DNA of 64,000 nt from Variovorax sp. PAMC28562 (GCF_014303735.1 NZ_CP060296.1:1499501-1563500), one strand, 5' to 3'; counted from the first letter of the stretch, positions 1 to 9,527 are shown. Translations and numbers: made by a program. The notes: generated by a model from the sequence alone, not told the origin.

Positions 1-1488
1 CTGCTGCGCCTGCTCGCGCAGGAGGCGGCCGGCCTGCCCGAATGGCTTTTCGATGAGAGCTACGAATCGGTCGGCGACCTGGCGGAAACCATCTCGCTGC
101 TGTTGCCGCCACCGACCGAGGCGCACGACCTGGGCTTGGCCGTGTGGATCGAGCAGCGCTTGCTGCCGCTCAGAAAAACGCCGGCCGACGAACTCGCCGA
201 TACGCTGCGCGCGCAGTGGCGGCAGCTCGCGACCGACGAGCGCCTGGTCTACTTCAAGCTCATGACCGGCAGCTTCCGCGTCGGGGTGTCGCGGCTGCAA
301 GTGACGCAGGCGCTGGCCGCGGTCGGCGCCATCGATGCCAAGCGCGTGGCGCAGCGCCTCATGGGCTACACCCACATCACCGGCCAACCCACGGCGCGCG
401 ACTACGCAACGCTGATCGCGCCCGAAAGCGATGGCGAACAGAACCAGCAGACCAGCGGCCAGCCGTACCCGTTCTTCCTCGCGCATCCCTTCAACGAACC
501 GGTCGATCGATTCGATGCGCTGCTCGGCGCGCCCGCGAACTGGCTGGTCGAGTGGAAGTGGGACGGCATCCGTGCGCAGCTGGTCAAGCGCGCTGGCCAG
601 GTGTGGCTGTGGTCACGCGGCGAAGAACTCGTGACCGATCGCTTCCCCGAGCTCGCGACCATGGGCGAGGCGCTGCCCGACGGCACCGTGCTCGACGGTG
701 AGATCGTGGTCTGGCGAGACGACAAAGTGCAGCCCTTCGCCGAACTGCAACGCCGCATCGGCCGCAAGACGCTCGGCCCCAAGCTGCTGCGCGAAATCCC
801 GGTCGTGCTGCTCGCCTACGACCTGCTCGAATGGCAAGGCAAGGATCTGCGCGCGCTGCCGCAGGAACAGCGTCGCATGACGATGGACGCGCTCCTGACC
901 GAGGTACAGCACCCGCAACTCATCGCGAGCCCGATGCTCAACGGCGACGACTGGGCCCACCTCTCGCGCCAACGCGAAGCCGCGCGGTCGATGGGCGTGG
1001 AAGGGATGATGCTCAAGCAGCGCCATGGGGCCTATGGCTCGGGCCGCACCAAGGACGTCGGCACCTGGTGGAAGTGGAAGATCGATCCGCTCAGCATCGA
1101 CGCCGTGCTGATCTACGCGCAACGTGGTCACGGGCGCCGCGCCAGCCTGTACAGCGACTACACCTTCGCCGTGTGGGATGGTCAGCCGGAGCAGGAAGAC
1201 CGCAAGCTTGTGCCCTTCGCCAAGGCCTATTCAGGCCTCACCGATGCCGAGATGAACCGCGTCGACGCCGTCATCCGCAAGACCACTATTGAGAGCTTCG
1301 GCCCGGTGCGCAGCATCAAACCGACCCTCGTTTTTGAGCTGGGCTTCGAAGGCATCGCCCGCAGCACGCGGCACAAAAGCGGCATCGCGGTGCGCTTTCC
1401 GAGGATGTTGCGGTGGCGGGAGGACAAGCCGGTGGAGGAGGCGGACACGCTGGGGACGTTGGCGGCGTTGCTGCCCGATGACAAGTAG
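1..1488 (+). CDS. ATP-dependent DNA ligase, C-terminal part, cut by the window start
   Basis: The reading frame is open from base 1, so the true start lies upstream; 495 codons are visible. Motif I of the nucleotidyltransferase fold is seen as EWKWDG. Its lysine at bases 556-558 would carry the AMP. Later parts of the adenylation and OB-fold domains follow, for example GMMLKQ and WWKWK. The family is the ligase that travels with a DEXH helicase, an exonuclease and the PdeM phosphoesterase (the ligase-associated DNA-damage-response set). The helicase and PdeM are both downstream here. The gene is a DNA nick-sealing enzyme, probably for repair. The missing upstream partner would be the exonuclease, outside the window. 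Confidence 0.93.
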   Translation: MLRLLAQEAAGLPEWLFDESYESVGDLAETISLLLPPPTEAHDLGLAVWIEQRLLPLRKTPADELADTLRAQWRQLATDERLVYFKLMTGSFRVGVSRLQVTQALAAVGAIDAKRVAQRLMGYTHITGQPTARDYATLIAPESDGEQNQQTSGQPYPFFLAHPFNEPVDRFDALLGAPANWLVEWKWDGIRAQLVKRAGQVWLWSRGEELVTDRFPELATMGEALPDGTVLDGEIVVWRDDKVQPFAELQRRIGRKTLGPKLLREIPVVLLAYDLLEWQGKDLRALPQEQRRMTMDALLTEVQHPQLIASPMLNGDDWAHLSRQREAARSMGVEGMMLKQRHGAYGSGRTKDVGTWWKWKIDPLSIDAVLIYAQRGHGRRASLYSDYTFAVWDGQPEQEDRKLVPFAKAYSGLTDAEMNRVDAVIRKTTIESFGPVRSIKPTLVFELGFEGIARSTRHKSGIAVRFPRMLRWREDKPVEEADTLGTLAALLPDDK

Positions 1489-1516
1489 CGGAGTCGTCGT
1501 AGGGCCTCACGACCGA

Positions 1517-2308
1517 CTACATTTTTTCCATAACCGCTTGGACAAAGGCTTTGGATTTTCTTTTCTGGATCTCAGGATCTTCTTTTTGTATGTATTCCAC
1601 CGCCGACAGATCGTCTCCCCTCTTCCTGTTCTGTCGAGGTTCAAATGCTTCGATAAGAATTGCCTCGAGCGCAGGGATCATTTTTGCGGCGTCGTAGGTC
1701 GCGGGCATCTCTCCAAGCAGGCCCGTGTCTTTGACGGGTCGAAGTCCAAACCAGGAAAATCTATCCCATCGCGCACCCATGCGATCCGAGGTGTGCTCAA
1801 ACAGCCGTCGACCCAAAGGCCTGTCAGTGGTGCGGCCTATGTAGATCACTTCGCGCCCGTCATAGAGCAAATAGATCCCAAGCTGCTTGTTGAAGTCAAC
1901 CGGGATCGCTCCGAGTTGCTGCATCCCCAGAAGCTGTGGCGTAGCGACCCATTGAATCGCCTCTCTGCGCCAAAACATGCCGAAGGAGCTCACTATTTCA
2001 TACTGCTCTTCGTCCTCGTCGGATGCGTCTGTCGTTGGCGTGAGCTTCTCTTTGTCCGGACTTGTTCCCATCACCGGTCTCTGCGCCAGCGTAAACGTAC
2101 CTTTGTCGACACGCACGTACGGCGAAGCGTCGTCGTGCTTGATCGAGGTGCTGATTTGAGCGTTCACGGTAGCCGCAGGTGTTGCACCCAGATTGCTTCG
2201 CAGTCTGCTTGCAATGATCTTGTCCGTGATCTCCTTGTAGTGGAGCGGAGTGCCAGCAGCTCCTAATACCTTGTCTATGGCTTCGCGCCAAGTGAGATCC
2301 TTAGCCAT
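1517..2308 (-). CDS. HARE-HTH plus GIY-YIG nuclease-like fusion protein
   Basis: The 263-residue protein has two parts. Residues about 5-75 match the HARE-HTH domain (TWREAIDKVL, PLHYKEIT), a winged-helix DNA-binding fold common in restriction and chromatin proteins. An acidic linker follows. Residues about 140-230 form a GIY-YIG domain: GIY at 144-146, YIG at 156-158, Arg167/168, a glutamate in ALEAILIEAFEP and Asn227, so the catalytic set looks intact. It lies antisense between the repair ligase and helicase. Its base composition is clearly AT-richer: bases 1861-1920 are 50% G+C by count, against 78% at 2761-2820. It is probably an acquired defence or modified-DNA-sensing gene; that function is inference. 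Confidence 0.8.
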   Translation of the reverse strand: MAKDLTWREAIDKVLGAAGTPLHYKEITDKIIASRLRSNLGATPAATVNAQISTSIKHDDASPYVRVDKGTFTLAQRPVMGTSPDKEKLTPTTDASDEDEEQYEIVSSFGMFWRREAIQWVATPQLLGMQQLGAIPVDFNKQLGIYLLYDGREVIYIGRTTDRPLGRRLFEHTSDRMGARWDRFSWFGLRPVKDTGLLGEMPATYDAAKMIPALEAILIEAFEPRQNRKRGDDLSAVEYIQKEDPEIQKRKSKAFVQAVMEKM

Positions 2309-2421
2309 GCTGTCGTCCGTTGGGTTGCGTGTGATGCACCTAATGTAAATGTCTGGGTTGGCACCTCGACATCACAGCCAGCCGTCTGTGCGACGCGGGG
2401 CCACGTGCTCAACTCACCGGA

Positions 2422-5118
2422 ATGCTTTTCATGTCATCACCCGCTATCGAATGGTTTGAAGCTAGGAAGTGGAAACCCTTCAAGTTCCAACGCGTCGTCT
2501 GGAAAGCCATCGCCGCTGGCGAGTCCGGGCTGCTGCACGCCACCACCGGCGCTGGCAAGACCTACGCGGTATGGCTCGGTGCGCTGCTGGCTTTCGCGAC
2601 CGTGCCGAAAACGACCAAGGGCCAAAAGGCGGAAACGCCGGCAGCGCTGCCCAGCGCCGCAACGACAAAGAAGAAGGTGGCTCCCCCGCTCGCGGTGCTG
2701 TGGTTGACCCCGATGCGCGCACTCGCGGCCGACACGCTGCGCGCGCTTCAGCAGCCGCTCGAGGCGCTCGCGCCCGACTGGTCCGCCGGCGCACGCAGTG
2801 GCGACACGACCTCGGCCGAGCGCGCAGCGCAGAACGCCCGCTTGCCCACGGTGCTCGTCACCACGCCCGAGAGCCTGTCGGTGCTGCTCTCCTGCGCGGA
2901 CGCGAGCGAGGTACTGGGCAGCGTGAAGATGGTGGTGGTCGACGAATGGCACGAACTGCTCGGCAACAAGCGCGGGGTGCAGGTGCAGCTTGCGCTGGCG
3001 CGGCTCAAGCGCTGGAACCCGGCACTCATCGTGTGGGGCATGTCGGCCACGCTCGGCAATCTGCACGAGGCGATGGGCACGCTGCTCGGCAGTGGCAGCA
3101 GCGCGGGCACGATGGTGCAAGGAGAGGTCCCGAAGAAGCTGGTGATCGATTCCCTGCTGCCCGGCCGCGCCGAGCGCTTTCCATGGGGCGGGCATCTCGG
3201 GCTCACGATGCTGCCGCAGGTGATCGAGGAGATCGCATCGAGCAAGACGACGCTGGTCTTCACCAACACGCGCTCGCAGTCGGAGATCTGGTACCAGGCG
3301 ATGCTCGAAGCGAAGCCGGAATGGGCGGGTTTGATCGCGCTGCACCACGGCTCGCTCGACCGCGCGGTGCGCGAGTGGGTCGAGGCAGGTTTGAAGAGCG
3401 GTGAGCTGCGCGCGGTGGTGTGCACGTCGAGCCTCGACCTCGGCGTCGATTTTTTGCCGGTCGAGCGCGTGCTGCAGATCGGCTCGCCCAAGGGCGTCGC
3501 GCGCTTGCTGCAGCGGGCCGGGCGCTCGGGCCATGCGCCCGGGCGGCCGTCGCGCATCACGCTGGTGCCGACGCACAGCATCGAGATGGTGGAGGGCGCT
3601 GCGGCACGCGCCGCGATCGCGGCCGGCCACATCGAGGCGCGCAGCACGCCGGAGCAACCGCTCGACGTGCTGGTGCAGCATCTGGTCACCGTCGCGTTGG
3701 GCGGTGGCTTCATGCCCGACGACCTGTACGACGAAGTGCGCAGCACCGCCGCCTACGCCCAGCTGTCGCGCGAGAGTTGGGACTGGTGCCTGGCGTTCGT
3801 GCGGCAGGGTGGCCCGTCGCTGGCTGCCTATCCGGACTACCAGCGCGCCGTACCCGATGCCGAAGGCGTGTGGCGCGTGCCCGATACGCGGCTGGCGCGC
3901 CGCCATCGCATGAACATCGGCACCATCGTGAGCGACGCGAGCATGACGGTCCAGTTCGTCGGCGGCGCCAAGCTCGGCAGTGTCGAAGAGAGTTTTGCGG
4001 CGCGCATGAAGCCGGGCGACTGCTTTCTTTTCGGTGGTCGGATGCTCGAACTCGTGCGCATTCACGAAATGACCGCATGGGTGCGCCGCGCCTCGGGCAA
4101 GCGTCCGGCGGTGCCGCGCTGGAACGGGGGCCGCATGCCGCTGTCGACCACGCTGGCCGATGCCGTCGTGCAGCAACTCGCGCTGGCCGGCGAGGGAAAG
4201 TACGACTCGCCCGAACTGCAATGCGTGCGCCCGCTGCTAGAAATCCAGCAGCAGTGGTCGGCGCTGCCGACACCGCAAACGCTGCTGGCCGAGGTGCTCA
4301 CGACGCGCGAAGGTTCGCACCTTTTTCTCTACCCGTTCGCGGGGCGGCATGTGCATCTCGGGCTCGCCAACCTGATCGCCTGGCGCGTCGCGCAACAGGC
4401 GCCGCGGACCTTCTCGATTGCAGTCAACGACTACGGCTTCGAGCTGCTCTGCGCCACTGAGGTCGACTGGCCGGCGCTGCTGCCACAGGTGCTGGCGCCG
4501 GTGGACGAGGCGACGCTGTTGCACGAGGTGCTCGAAAGCCTGAATGCGGGCGAGCTGGCACAGCGTCGATTTCGCGAAATCGCGCGTGTGTCCGGACTGA
4601 TCTTCCAGGGCTATCCGGGCGAGAAGCGCAGCAACAAGCAGCTGCAGGCCTCGTCGTCGCTGTTCTGGGAGGTGTTCCGCAAATACGATCCGCAGAACCG
4701 GCTGCTGCTGCAGGCCGAGCAGGAACTGCTCGCGCAGGAACTGGAGATCGGCCGCTTGCGTGCGAGCCTCGCGCGCTTGAATACGCAGCAGCTGGTCGTG
4801 CAAACGTTGGCGCGCCCGACGCCGTTCGCGTTCCCTTTGATGATCGAGCGCTTCCGCGAAAAGCTCACGAACGAAAGCGTGGCAGACCGCATCGCGCGCA
4901 TGGTCGAGCAACTGGAGAAGGCAGCGGGTGGGGCGGTGCCGGTGGGCGGCGTGGAGGGCGTCAGGAGCACGCTGGCGTTCGGCAGCGAGCGTCGTCCGGC
5001 GAGGGTGAAAGGCAGCGGGATCGGCAACGACAGCGGCGACGAAAGTGCCGACGGCAAGAGCGCTCGGAAGCGACCCCGTCGCGAGCGCAAGCCTTCGCGA
5101 CCATTGCCGCCGCTCTAG
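2422..5118 (+). CDS. Ligase-associated DEXH-box helicase (Lhr-like)
   Basis: This 898-residue SF2 helicase has Walker A TTGAGKT near residue 45, a DEWH Walker B ([10 protein letters not shown]) and motif III as SATLGN. The C-terminal helicase motifs include TNTRSQSE and QRAGRSGH, followed by the long Lhr-type C-terminal region. DEWH rather than DEAD or DEAH is characteristic of the helicase that accompanies the ATP-dependent repair ligase. The role is nucleic-acid unwinding in DNA repair with the ligase upstream and PdeM downstream. A second ATG nine bases in (2431) is an alternative start. The C-terminal tail is Arg/Lys-rich. Confidence 0.93.
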   Translation: MLFMSSPAIEWFEARKWKPFKFQRVVWKAIAAGESGLLHATTGAGKTYAVWLGALLAFATVPKTTKGQKAETPAALPSAATTKKKVAPPLAVLWLTPMRALAADTLRALQQPLEALAPDWSAGARSGDTTSAERAAQNARLPTVLVTTPESLSVLLSCADASEVLGSVKMVVVDEWHELLGNKRGVQVQLALARLKRWNPALIVWGMSATLGNLHEAMGTLLGSGSSAGTMVQGEVPKKLVIDSLLPGRAERFPWGGHLGLTMLPQVIEEIASSKTTLVFTNTRSQSEIWYQAMLEAKPEWAGLIALHHGSLDRAVREWVEAGLKSGELRAVVCTSSLDLGVDFLPVERVLQIGSPKGVARLLQRAGRSGHAPGRPSRITLVPTHSIEMVEGAAARAAIAAGHIEARSTPEQPLDVLVQHLVTVALGGGFMPDDLYDEVRSTAAYAQLSRESWDWCLAFVRQGGPSLAAYPDYQRAVPDAEGVWRVPDTRLARRHRMNIGTIVSDASMTVQFVGGAKLGSVEESFAARMKPGDCFLFGGRMLELVRIHEMTAWVRRASGKRPAVPRWNGGRMPLSTTLADAVVQQLALAGEGKYDSPELQCVRPLLEIQQQWSALPTPQTLLAEVLTTREGSHLFLYPFAGRHVHLGLANLIAWRVAQQAPRTFSIAVNDYGFELLCATEVDWPALLPQVLAPVDEATLLHEVLESLNAGELAQRRFREIARVSGLIFQGYPGEKRSNKQLQASSSLFWEVFRKYDPQNRLLLQAEQELLAQELEIGRLRASLARLNTQQLVVQTLARPTPFAFPLMIERFREKLTNESVADRIARMVEQLEKAAGGAVPVGGVEGVRSTLAFGSERRPARVKGSGIGNDSGDESADGKSARKRPRRERKPSRPLPPL

Positions 5119-5160
5119 CCTCGATGATCCCCAACGGTCGAGGTACAAAATGCCGCACGC

Positions 5161-5712
5161 ATGACCACCTCCATCCAGTTCCGCCGCCAGCTTATCGTCG
5201 CCATCCTGCTCGGTGCCGCGGTCGTTGGTGCATTCATCCGGCACTACGCCGAGCCGGGCGCGCTGCGCAACGTCGGCACGCTGATGATGTTGATCTGGGT
5301 GCCGATCGTCGGCAACATCGTGGGTTGGCTCATCGGCAGGATCAAGCGCAAGCCGCAGACCACGGTCGCCGGTACGCTGCCGCCGACTTTCGTTGCTGGC
5401 AGTGCGTTCAAGCCGCAGGCGCTGGTCGACATCACCTTGCGTCCGGCCAGCGTGCCGGCGGAAGACAAGGCCATCGCCGAGGGCGAGCATCACTGCGCAT
5501 TCGTCGTCGACAACCAGGCTTTCTCGGCGCGCTGGCTGCTGCCGCAAGGAGCGGCGGTGCTGCGACGCGGGCAGTCGCGCGCAGTGCAGGTCGAGTTCCT
5601 GGCGCCGTCCGTTGCACTGCCACTGTTCGCCGCAGACACGCGCTTCCGGATGCTGGTCGGTCAGTCGTTCATCGGCGACGGCCGTGTGGTGGGACTGATC
5701 ACGCCGTCGTGA
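5161..5712 (+). CDS. Uncharacterised membrane protein with two N-terminal helices
   Basis: I do not recognise the family. The 183-residue product has two hydrophobic segments (about residues 9-27 and 40-60). A short basic stretch (GRIKRKP) follows, and then a soluble domain of about 120 residues rich in beta-type hydrophobic alternation. The topology suggests an inner-membrane anchor with a folded extramembrane domain. It starts 42 bases after the helicase gene and may be co-transcribed with it. Its last 14 bases overlap the end of the convergent DadA-type gene. Confidence 0.7.
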   Translation: MTTSIQFRRQLIVAILLGAAVVGAFIRHYAEPGALRNVGTLMMLIWVPIVGNIVGWLIGRIKRKPQTTVAGTLPPTFVAGSAFKPQALVDITLRPASVPAEDKAIAEGEHHCAFVVDNQAFSARWLLPQGAAVLRRGQSRAVQVEFLAPSVALPLFAADTRFRMLVGQSFIGDGRVVGLITPS

Positions 5713-6973
5713 AGGCGAAGTCCACTTCGGGCGTCAGGCCGCTGACGATGCGAGCGATCGATTTGCCGGAGCCGCAGGCATGCGTCCAGCCCAGGGTGCC
5801 GTGTCCGGTGTTCAGGAAAAAGTTCGGCAGCTTGGTCTTGCCGATCAGTGGCACGTTGCTCGGCGTGGCCGGACGCAGTCCCGTCCAGAACTGCGCCTGC
5901 GTGGCATCGCCGGCGCCGGGGAACAGGTCTTCGACGCGCTTCACGATGGCTTCGCAACGCACGCGGTTCAGGTCGCGGTCGTAGCCGTTGAGTTCGGCGG
6001 TGCCGGCGACGCGCAGACGGTCGCCGCGGCCGTCTTCGGCGGTGTAGCGCGAGAACACGAGCTTGAATTCGTCGTCGGTCAACGAGACCTGATGCGCCTT
6101 CGATGCGTCTTTCACCGGCATCGTCACCGAGTAGCCTTTGGCCGGATAGATCGGCAGTCGGATGCCGAGCGGCTTGGCGTAGATCGGGCTGAGCGAACCC
6201 ATCGCCAGCACATACGAATCGGCGTGCAATTTCTGGAACCGGCCTTCGATATCGGTCGCTTCGACATGCTCGATCTTGCCGCCGGCTTGGCGGATCGCGG
6301 TCACCGTGTGGCTCATCAGAAACTTGACGCCGGCCACTTCGCAGAGCTTGACCAGTTCGCGTGCGAAGCGGTTGGCATCGCCCGATTCGTCTTCGGCCGT
6401 GTAGGTGGCGCCGGCCAGGCGTGACCGCACATGCGCCAGCGCAGGCTCGATCCTGATGGCCTCGTCGGCCGAGATCACCAGACGCTCGCAACCGAGGGCG
6501 CGCATCTGTTCGCTCGGTTTCAATGCGCCGTCGAACTCTTTTTCGTCGGTGTAGAAATGCAGGATGCCCTGTGTGCGCTCGTCGTAGGCGATGCCCGCGT
6601 CGCGCCGCAGCGCCTGCAGCATGCTGCGGCTGTAAGTTCCGAGCCGCACGATCTGCTCGATGTTGTGCCGGGTGCGCGCCGGCGTGCATTCGCGCAGGAA
6701 CTCCAGGCCCCACAGCCATTGGCGCATGTCGGCGCGAATGCGAAAGAGCAGTGGCGCATCTTCCTTGCCTAGCCACTGCAGCACCTTGAGCGGTGCGCTC
6801 GGGTTGGCCCAGGGTTCGGCGTGGCTCACCGAGATCTGGCCGCCGTTGGCGAAGCTGGTTTCGGCGGCCGGCGTGGCTTGCCGGTCGATCACGGTCACTT
6901 CGTGGCCGAGCTGTTGGAGGTAGTAGGCAGAGGTGACGCCGAGCAAGCCGGCGCCGAGAACGATCACGCGCAT
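5699..6973 (-). CDS. dadA: D-amino-acid dehydrogenase-type FAD oxidoreductase
   Basis: The 424-residue protein opens with an FAD-binding Rossmann motif (VLGAGLLGVTSAYYL), as in the DadA small subunit and DAO families. It ends with the conserved GHGTLGWTHACGSG segment of DadA. DadA enzymes oxidise D-amino acids to 2-oxo acids and pass electrons to the respiratory chain at the inner membrane. A tandem glycine riboswitch lies just upstream on the same strand, so this copy is probably controlled by glycine and may serve glycine or a linked amino acid. The substrate cannot be read from sequence. The start follows the riboswitch by 27 bases with only a weak Shine-Dalgarno. Confidence 0.9.
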   Translation of the reverse strand: MRVIVLGAGLLGVTSAYYLQQLGHEVTVIDRQATPAAETSFANGGQISVSHAEPWANPSAPLKVLQWLGKEDAPLLFRIRADMRQWLWGLEFLRECTPARTRHNIEQIVRLGTYSRSMLQALRRDAGIAYDERTQGILHFYTDEKEFDGALKPSEQMRALGCERLVISADEAIRIEPALAHVRSRLAGATYTAEDESGDANRFARELVKLCEVAGVKFLMSHTVTAIRQAGGKIEHVEATDIEGRFQKLHADSYVLAMGSLSPIYAKPLGIRLPIYPAKGYSVTMPVKDASKAHQVSLTDDEFKLVFSRYTAEDGRGDRLRVAGTAELNGYDRDLNRVRCEAIVKRVEDLFPGAGDATQAQFWTGLRPATPSNVPLIGKTKLPNFFLNTGHGTLGWTHACGSGKSIARIVSGLTPEVDFAFTTA

Positions 6974-7000
6974 GGGAGGACCTTTTGAAAGTATTTCAAT

Positions 7001-7205
7001 GGCCGCTCCCCCTGTCCTTGGTACCTGAGAGATTCGTGCTGCAAGAGAGGCTTGCGGCAGTTGCTCCTTCGGTGCGTCACTTGGCGTGACGGCTCTCCAG
7101 ACGGCTTTTCAAAAAGGTGCAGTACACAACCGGCGTGCGGTTTACCTGAGCGTTCATGGGAGTTTGCGCCTTCGGTGGGCCGTTCTGACGAACGCCCGCT
7201 CTCCT
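7001..7205 (-). promoter_or_regulatory. Tandem glycine riboswitch upstream of the DadA-type gene
   Basis: Read on the minus strand, two gcvT-type aptamers follow one another. Aptamer 1 (about 7204-7143) has GGAGAG, then CACCGAAGGCGCAAAC, then CTCAGGTAAA. Aptamer 2 (about 7098-7001) has GGAGAG, then CACCGAAGGAGCAACT, then CTCAGGTACCAAGGACAG. These are the conserved cores of the cooperative two-aptamer glycine riboswitch. No clear terminator separates it from the start codon at 6973, so control may act at translation initiation. The linker after aptamer 1 departs from the usual AAAGGACAG pattern. Confidence 0.9.
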
Positions 7206-7338
7206 GCAGTGCGACGAGTTTAACCATGCGTGGTCACAAATTGCTGACAATTTGAGACACTGCACTCCCATCTGAGGTTCCATCGAGTCCTGCCTTTCCT
7301 CCACCGCTGCCATCGCCTCTGTCATCACCCCGCCGCTC

Positions 7339-8064
7339 GTGTCTCCTTCTCTTCCTTGCCAGGTCCAATGGGCCGACGAAACCCTGCAGTTGCTTCCTGA
7401 GCGCGCCATCTGGTGGCCAACCGAGCAAGTTCTCTTTGTCGCCGACTTGCATCTCGGCAAGGCCGCAACGTACCGCGCGCTCGGTCAGCCGGTGCCGGGC
7501 GGCACTACGCTCGAAAACCTCGCGCGACTCGACGCGCTGATCGAACGTCACGCGCCGCAGCGCATCGTTTTTCTCGGCGACTTCCTGCATGCCGCGCAGG
7601 CGCGCAGCGTGCTCACCACGCTGCAGGTCTGGCGCGACGGTCATGCAGATATCGACATGACGCTGGTGCGCGGCAACCACGACCGCCGCGCGGGCGATCC
7701 GCCGGCGTCGCTGCGCATCGACGTGGTCGACGAGCCCTGGCTCATCGGCCCGTTCGCCTGCTGCCACCATCCGCAAACGCACCCGACGCACTTCGTTCTG
7801 GCGGGCCATCTGCATCCGGCGTGCAAGCTGTACGGGCGCGGCAGGGACAGCTTGCGCATGCCGTGCTTCGTCAGCGAGGCGCGCCAGGCCATCCTGCCGG
7901 CGTTCGGCGAGTTCACTGGCGGCTGGCTGGTGGAGGCGGCACCGGGACGACGCTTTCACGGTGTCGGCGGTGCGGCGGTGTGGGCGTTACCCGTGGCCAC
8001 CCTGTCCAACATGGCGGGGCAGGTTGCCCACGCTTCGATCACTTCTCCAGGTTTCGCCAAATGA
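7339..8064 (+). CDS. pdeM: Ligase-associated metallophosphoesterase PdeM
   Basis: The 241-residue protein has all calcineurin-like phosphoesterase motifs in order: FVADLHLGK (D and H), FLGDFLHA (GD), VRGNHDRR (GNHD) and AGHLHP (GHxH). These bind two metal ions. This is PdeM, the endonuclease or phosphodiesterase partner of the ligase/helicase repair set, here separated from them by the dadA-type gene. The start is a GTG; no better in-frame ATG precedes the conserved N-terminus. Its TGA overlaps the ATG of the next gene by 4 bases, implying translational coupling. Confidence 0.9.
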   Translation: MSPSLPCQVQWADETLQLLPERAIWWPTEQVLFVADLHLGKAATYRALGQPVPGGTTLENLARLDALIERHAPQRIVFLGDFLHAAQARSVLTTLQVWRDGHADIDMTLVRGNHDRRAGDPPASLRIDVVDEPWLIGPFACCHHPQTHPTHFVLAGHLHPACKLYGRGRDSLRMPCFVSEARQAILPAFGEFTGGWLVEAAPGRRFHGVGGAAVWALPVATLSNMAGQVAHASITSPGFAK

Positions 8065-8663
8065 ACAATTCCGTGGTGAGGCCCGATCTTCGCGAGCGCG
8101 CCGCACGCCTGCTGATGCTCGCGGCGCCATTGGCCCAGCTCGAACTCGAAGACGCGCTCATCGTCATCGATGCAATGGAGCCGGCCTTCGTGCGCGCCGG
8201 GCTGATCCTGATGGAACAGGACGAGGCCGACGACACCGACTACATGGCGCTGGTGCTCGAAGGCGAGGTGCGTGCCGAAAGCGGGACCGGCGTGACCGGT
8301 GAAGAGATCGTGGTGTCGGTGATCGGCCCCGGCAGCCTGATCGGCGAGATGGGCTTGCTCGACGGCGCGCCGCGTTCAGCCACGTGCACCGCGTTGACCG
8401 ACCTCAAGCTGGCGACGTTGTCGCGCGAGGCTCTGATGTCATTGATCGACGGCCATCCCACTGTGGCAGCACGCCTGCTACTGGCCATCTCGAAAGGCCT
8501 GTCCGACCGGCTGCGTGACAGCAACCGGCGCTTGCGTTTGCTGATGCAGGTCACGCGGGCGGTTCAACTGGAGCTGAACGCGGCGCATTCGATCAACATG
8601 AAGTTGCTGGTACCGGCCGTGGCGGCGGTGGCGGCATCGACGAGGCCAACCGAGGGCGCTTGA
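8061..8663 (+). CDS. Cyclic-nucleotide-binding-domain protein without a DNA-binding domain
   Basis: The 200-residue product has a CRP/CAP-type cNMP-binding fold: LILMEQDEADDTDYMALVLEGEV, then IGPGSLIGEMGLLDGAPRSATCTA, the phosphate-binding cassette region with GE and RSA. A helical tail follows. No helix-turn-helix is present, so it is not a CRP-type transcription factor by itself. It may bind a nucleotide or act as a regulatory subunit. The ATG at 8061 overlaps the pdeM stop (ATGA), which fixes the start and suggests joint translation with pdeM. Function unknown. Confidence 0.85.
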   Translation: MNNSVVRPDLRERAARLLMLAAPLAQLELEDALIVIDAMEPAFVRAGLILMEQDEADDTDYMALVLEGEVRAESGTGVTGEEIVVSVIGPGSLIGEMGLLDGAPRSATCTALTDLKLATLSREALMSLIDGHPTVAARLLLAISKGLSDRLRDSNRRLRLLMQVTRAVQLELNAAHSINMKLLVPAVAAVAASTRPTEGA

Positions 8664-8698
8664 TTCGCTGCGGGTGCCAGGCGGCTCGCTTGCCCCGA

Positions 8699-8875
8699 TC
8701 ACTTGCCCAAATAGTGCCGCACCTTCTCGGTGGAGACGCCGGCTGCAGCCACGGCCGACCTGAGCTTGGCTTCGGTCACGCTGAAGGTCTGCGTCCAATA
8801 GCGCAGCTCGTGCGCCTCGTTCACGTTGATGCGGCTGCGGTCTTGCGGGCCGCGATTGCTGAGGTTGTCTGCCAT
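8699..8875 (-). CDS. Small DUF3606-family protein
   Basis: This 58-codon gene starts at the ATG whose complement is at 8873-8875 and ends with TGA at 8699-8701. The product reads MADNLSNRGPQDRSRINV..., with the family pattern DRSRINVNEAHELRYWT, an internal FSVTEAKL and the ending KVRHYLGK. DUF3606 proteins are short soluble proteins of unknown role, common in Burkholderiales and often stress-associated. A purine-rich GGAGAAAGCC stretch precedes the start. Confidence 0.85.
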   Translation of the reverse strand: MADNLSNRGPQDRSRINVNEAHELRYWTQTFSVTEAKLRSAVAAAGVSTEKVRHYLGK

Positions 8876-8982
8876 GGCTTTCTCCTGGAAAGCTAGGACA
8901 TTGAGCCTGCCGCGCTATGTGGCGTAGCAGACATAGCGGACTTTTCGTGCAGGACCAGTCCGAGGCGGCGAGCTGTCGCGCG

Positions 8983-9525
8983 TTAAAGCACGACCGGTGC
9001 GTCCGGCAGCTCGTTGCGATTGGCCACGCCGTCGTCGAGCGGAAAGTGTTCGACCAGCAGCGCCGACACTTCCCCCAGCGCTTGCGTGAGCCCGTCTTCG
9101 AAGCGGCCCTCGCGAAACGCGGCGCCCATGCGTTGGGCCATCGCCGCCCAATCGTCGGCGCTCACACGGGCGTCGATACCGCGATCGGCCACGATCTCGA
9201 TGGCGTGTTCCGCTAGCAGCAGATAGATCAGGACGCCGTTGTTGTGCTCGGTGTCCCATGTACGCAGCTTGCCGAAGAGCATGACGGCACGTTGCCGCGC
9301 CGGTGCGCTGCGCCACAGGTACGACAGCGGCAGCCCGGCCTCGACGCAGATGCGGATCTCGCCGCTGTGGCGGCGTTCGCTGGCAGCCACGCGTTGCGTG
9401 AGCCGCTCGAGCAGCTCGGGCGGCAGCACACGATGCACGGCCGCCTCGTCGAACCATCGATGGCGCCAGATGCGGCCGAGCCGGGCGAACAGGCCAGTCG
9501 AATGGGATTGCATTGCCACGGCCAT
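8983..9525 (-). CDS. TPM-domain protein, second of a pair
   Basis: The 180-residue protein carries a TPM (TLP18.3/Psb32/MOLO-1) domain: SGEIRICVEAGLPL, WDTEHNNGVLIYLLLAEHAIEIVADRGID, then WAAMAQRMGAAFREGRFEDGL. The ATG at 9525 is chosen because an upstream in-frame extension would lie inside the Gly-rich end of the preceding TPM gene, which stops 2 bases before. There is no evident signal peptide and no Gly-rich tail. It is transcribed with the LemA and first TPM genes, which usually act together at the membrane in an unknown process. Confidence 0.85.
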   Translation of the reverse strand: MAVAMQSHSTGLFARLGRIWRHRWFDEAAVHRVLPPELLERLTQRVAASERRHSGEIRICVEAGLPLSYLWRSAPARQRAVMLFGKLRTWDTEHNNGVLIYLLLAEHAIEIVADRGIDARVSADDWAAMAQRMGAAFREGRFEDGLTQALGEVSALLVEHFPLDDGVANRNELPDAPVVL

Positions 9526-9527
9526 CC

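Noticed and set aside
2437..4221. 594-codon open frame on the minus strand
   Set aside because: It is the mirror of the helicase gene in G+C-rich DNA; it shows no domain and is rich in Arg/His/Gln as expected for a shadow frame.
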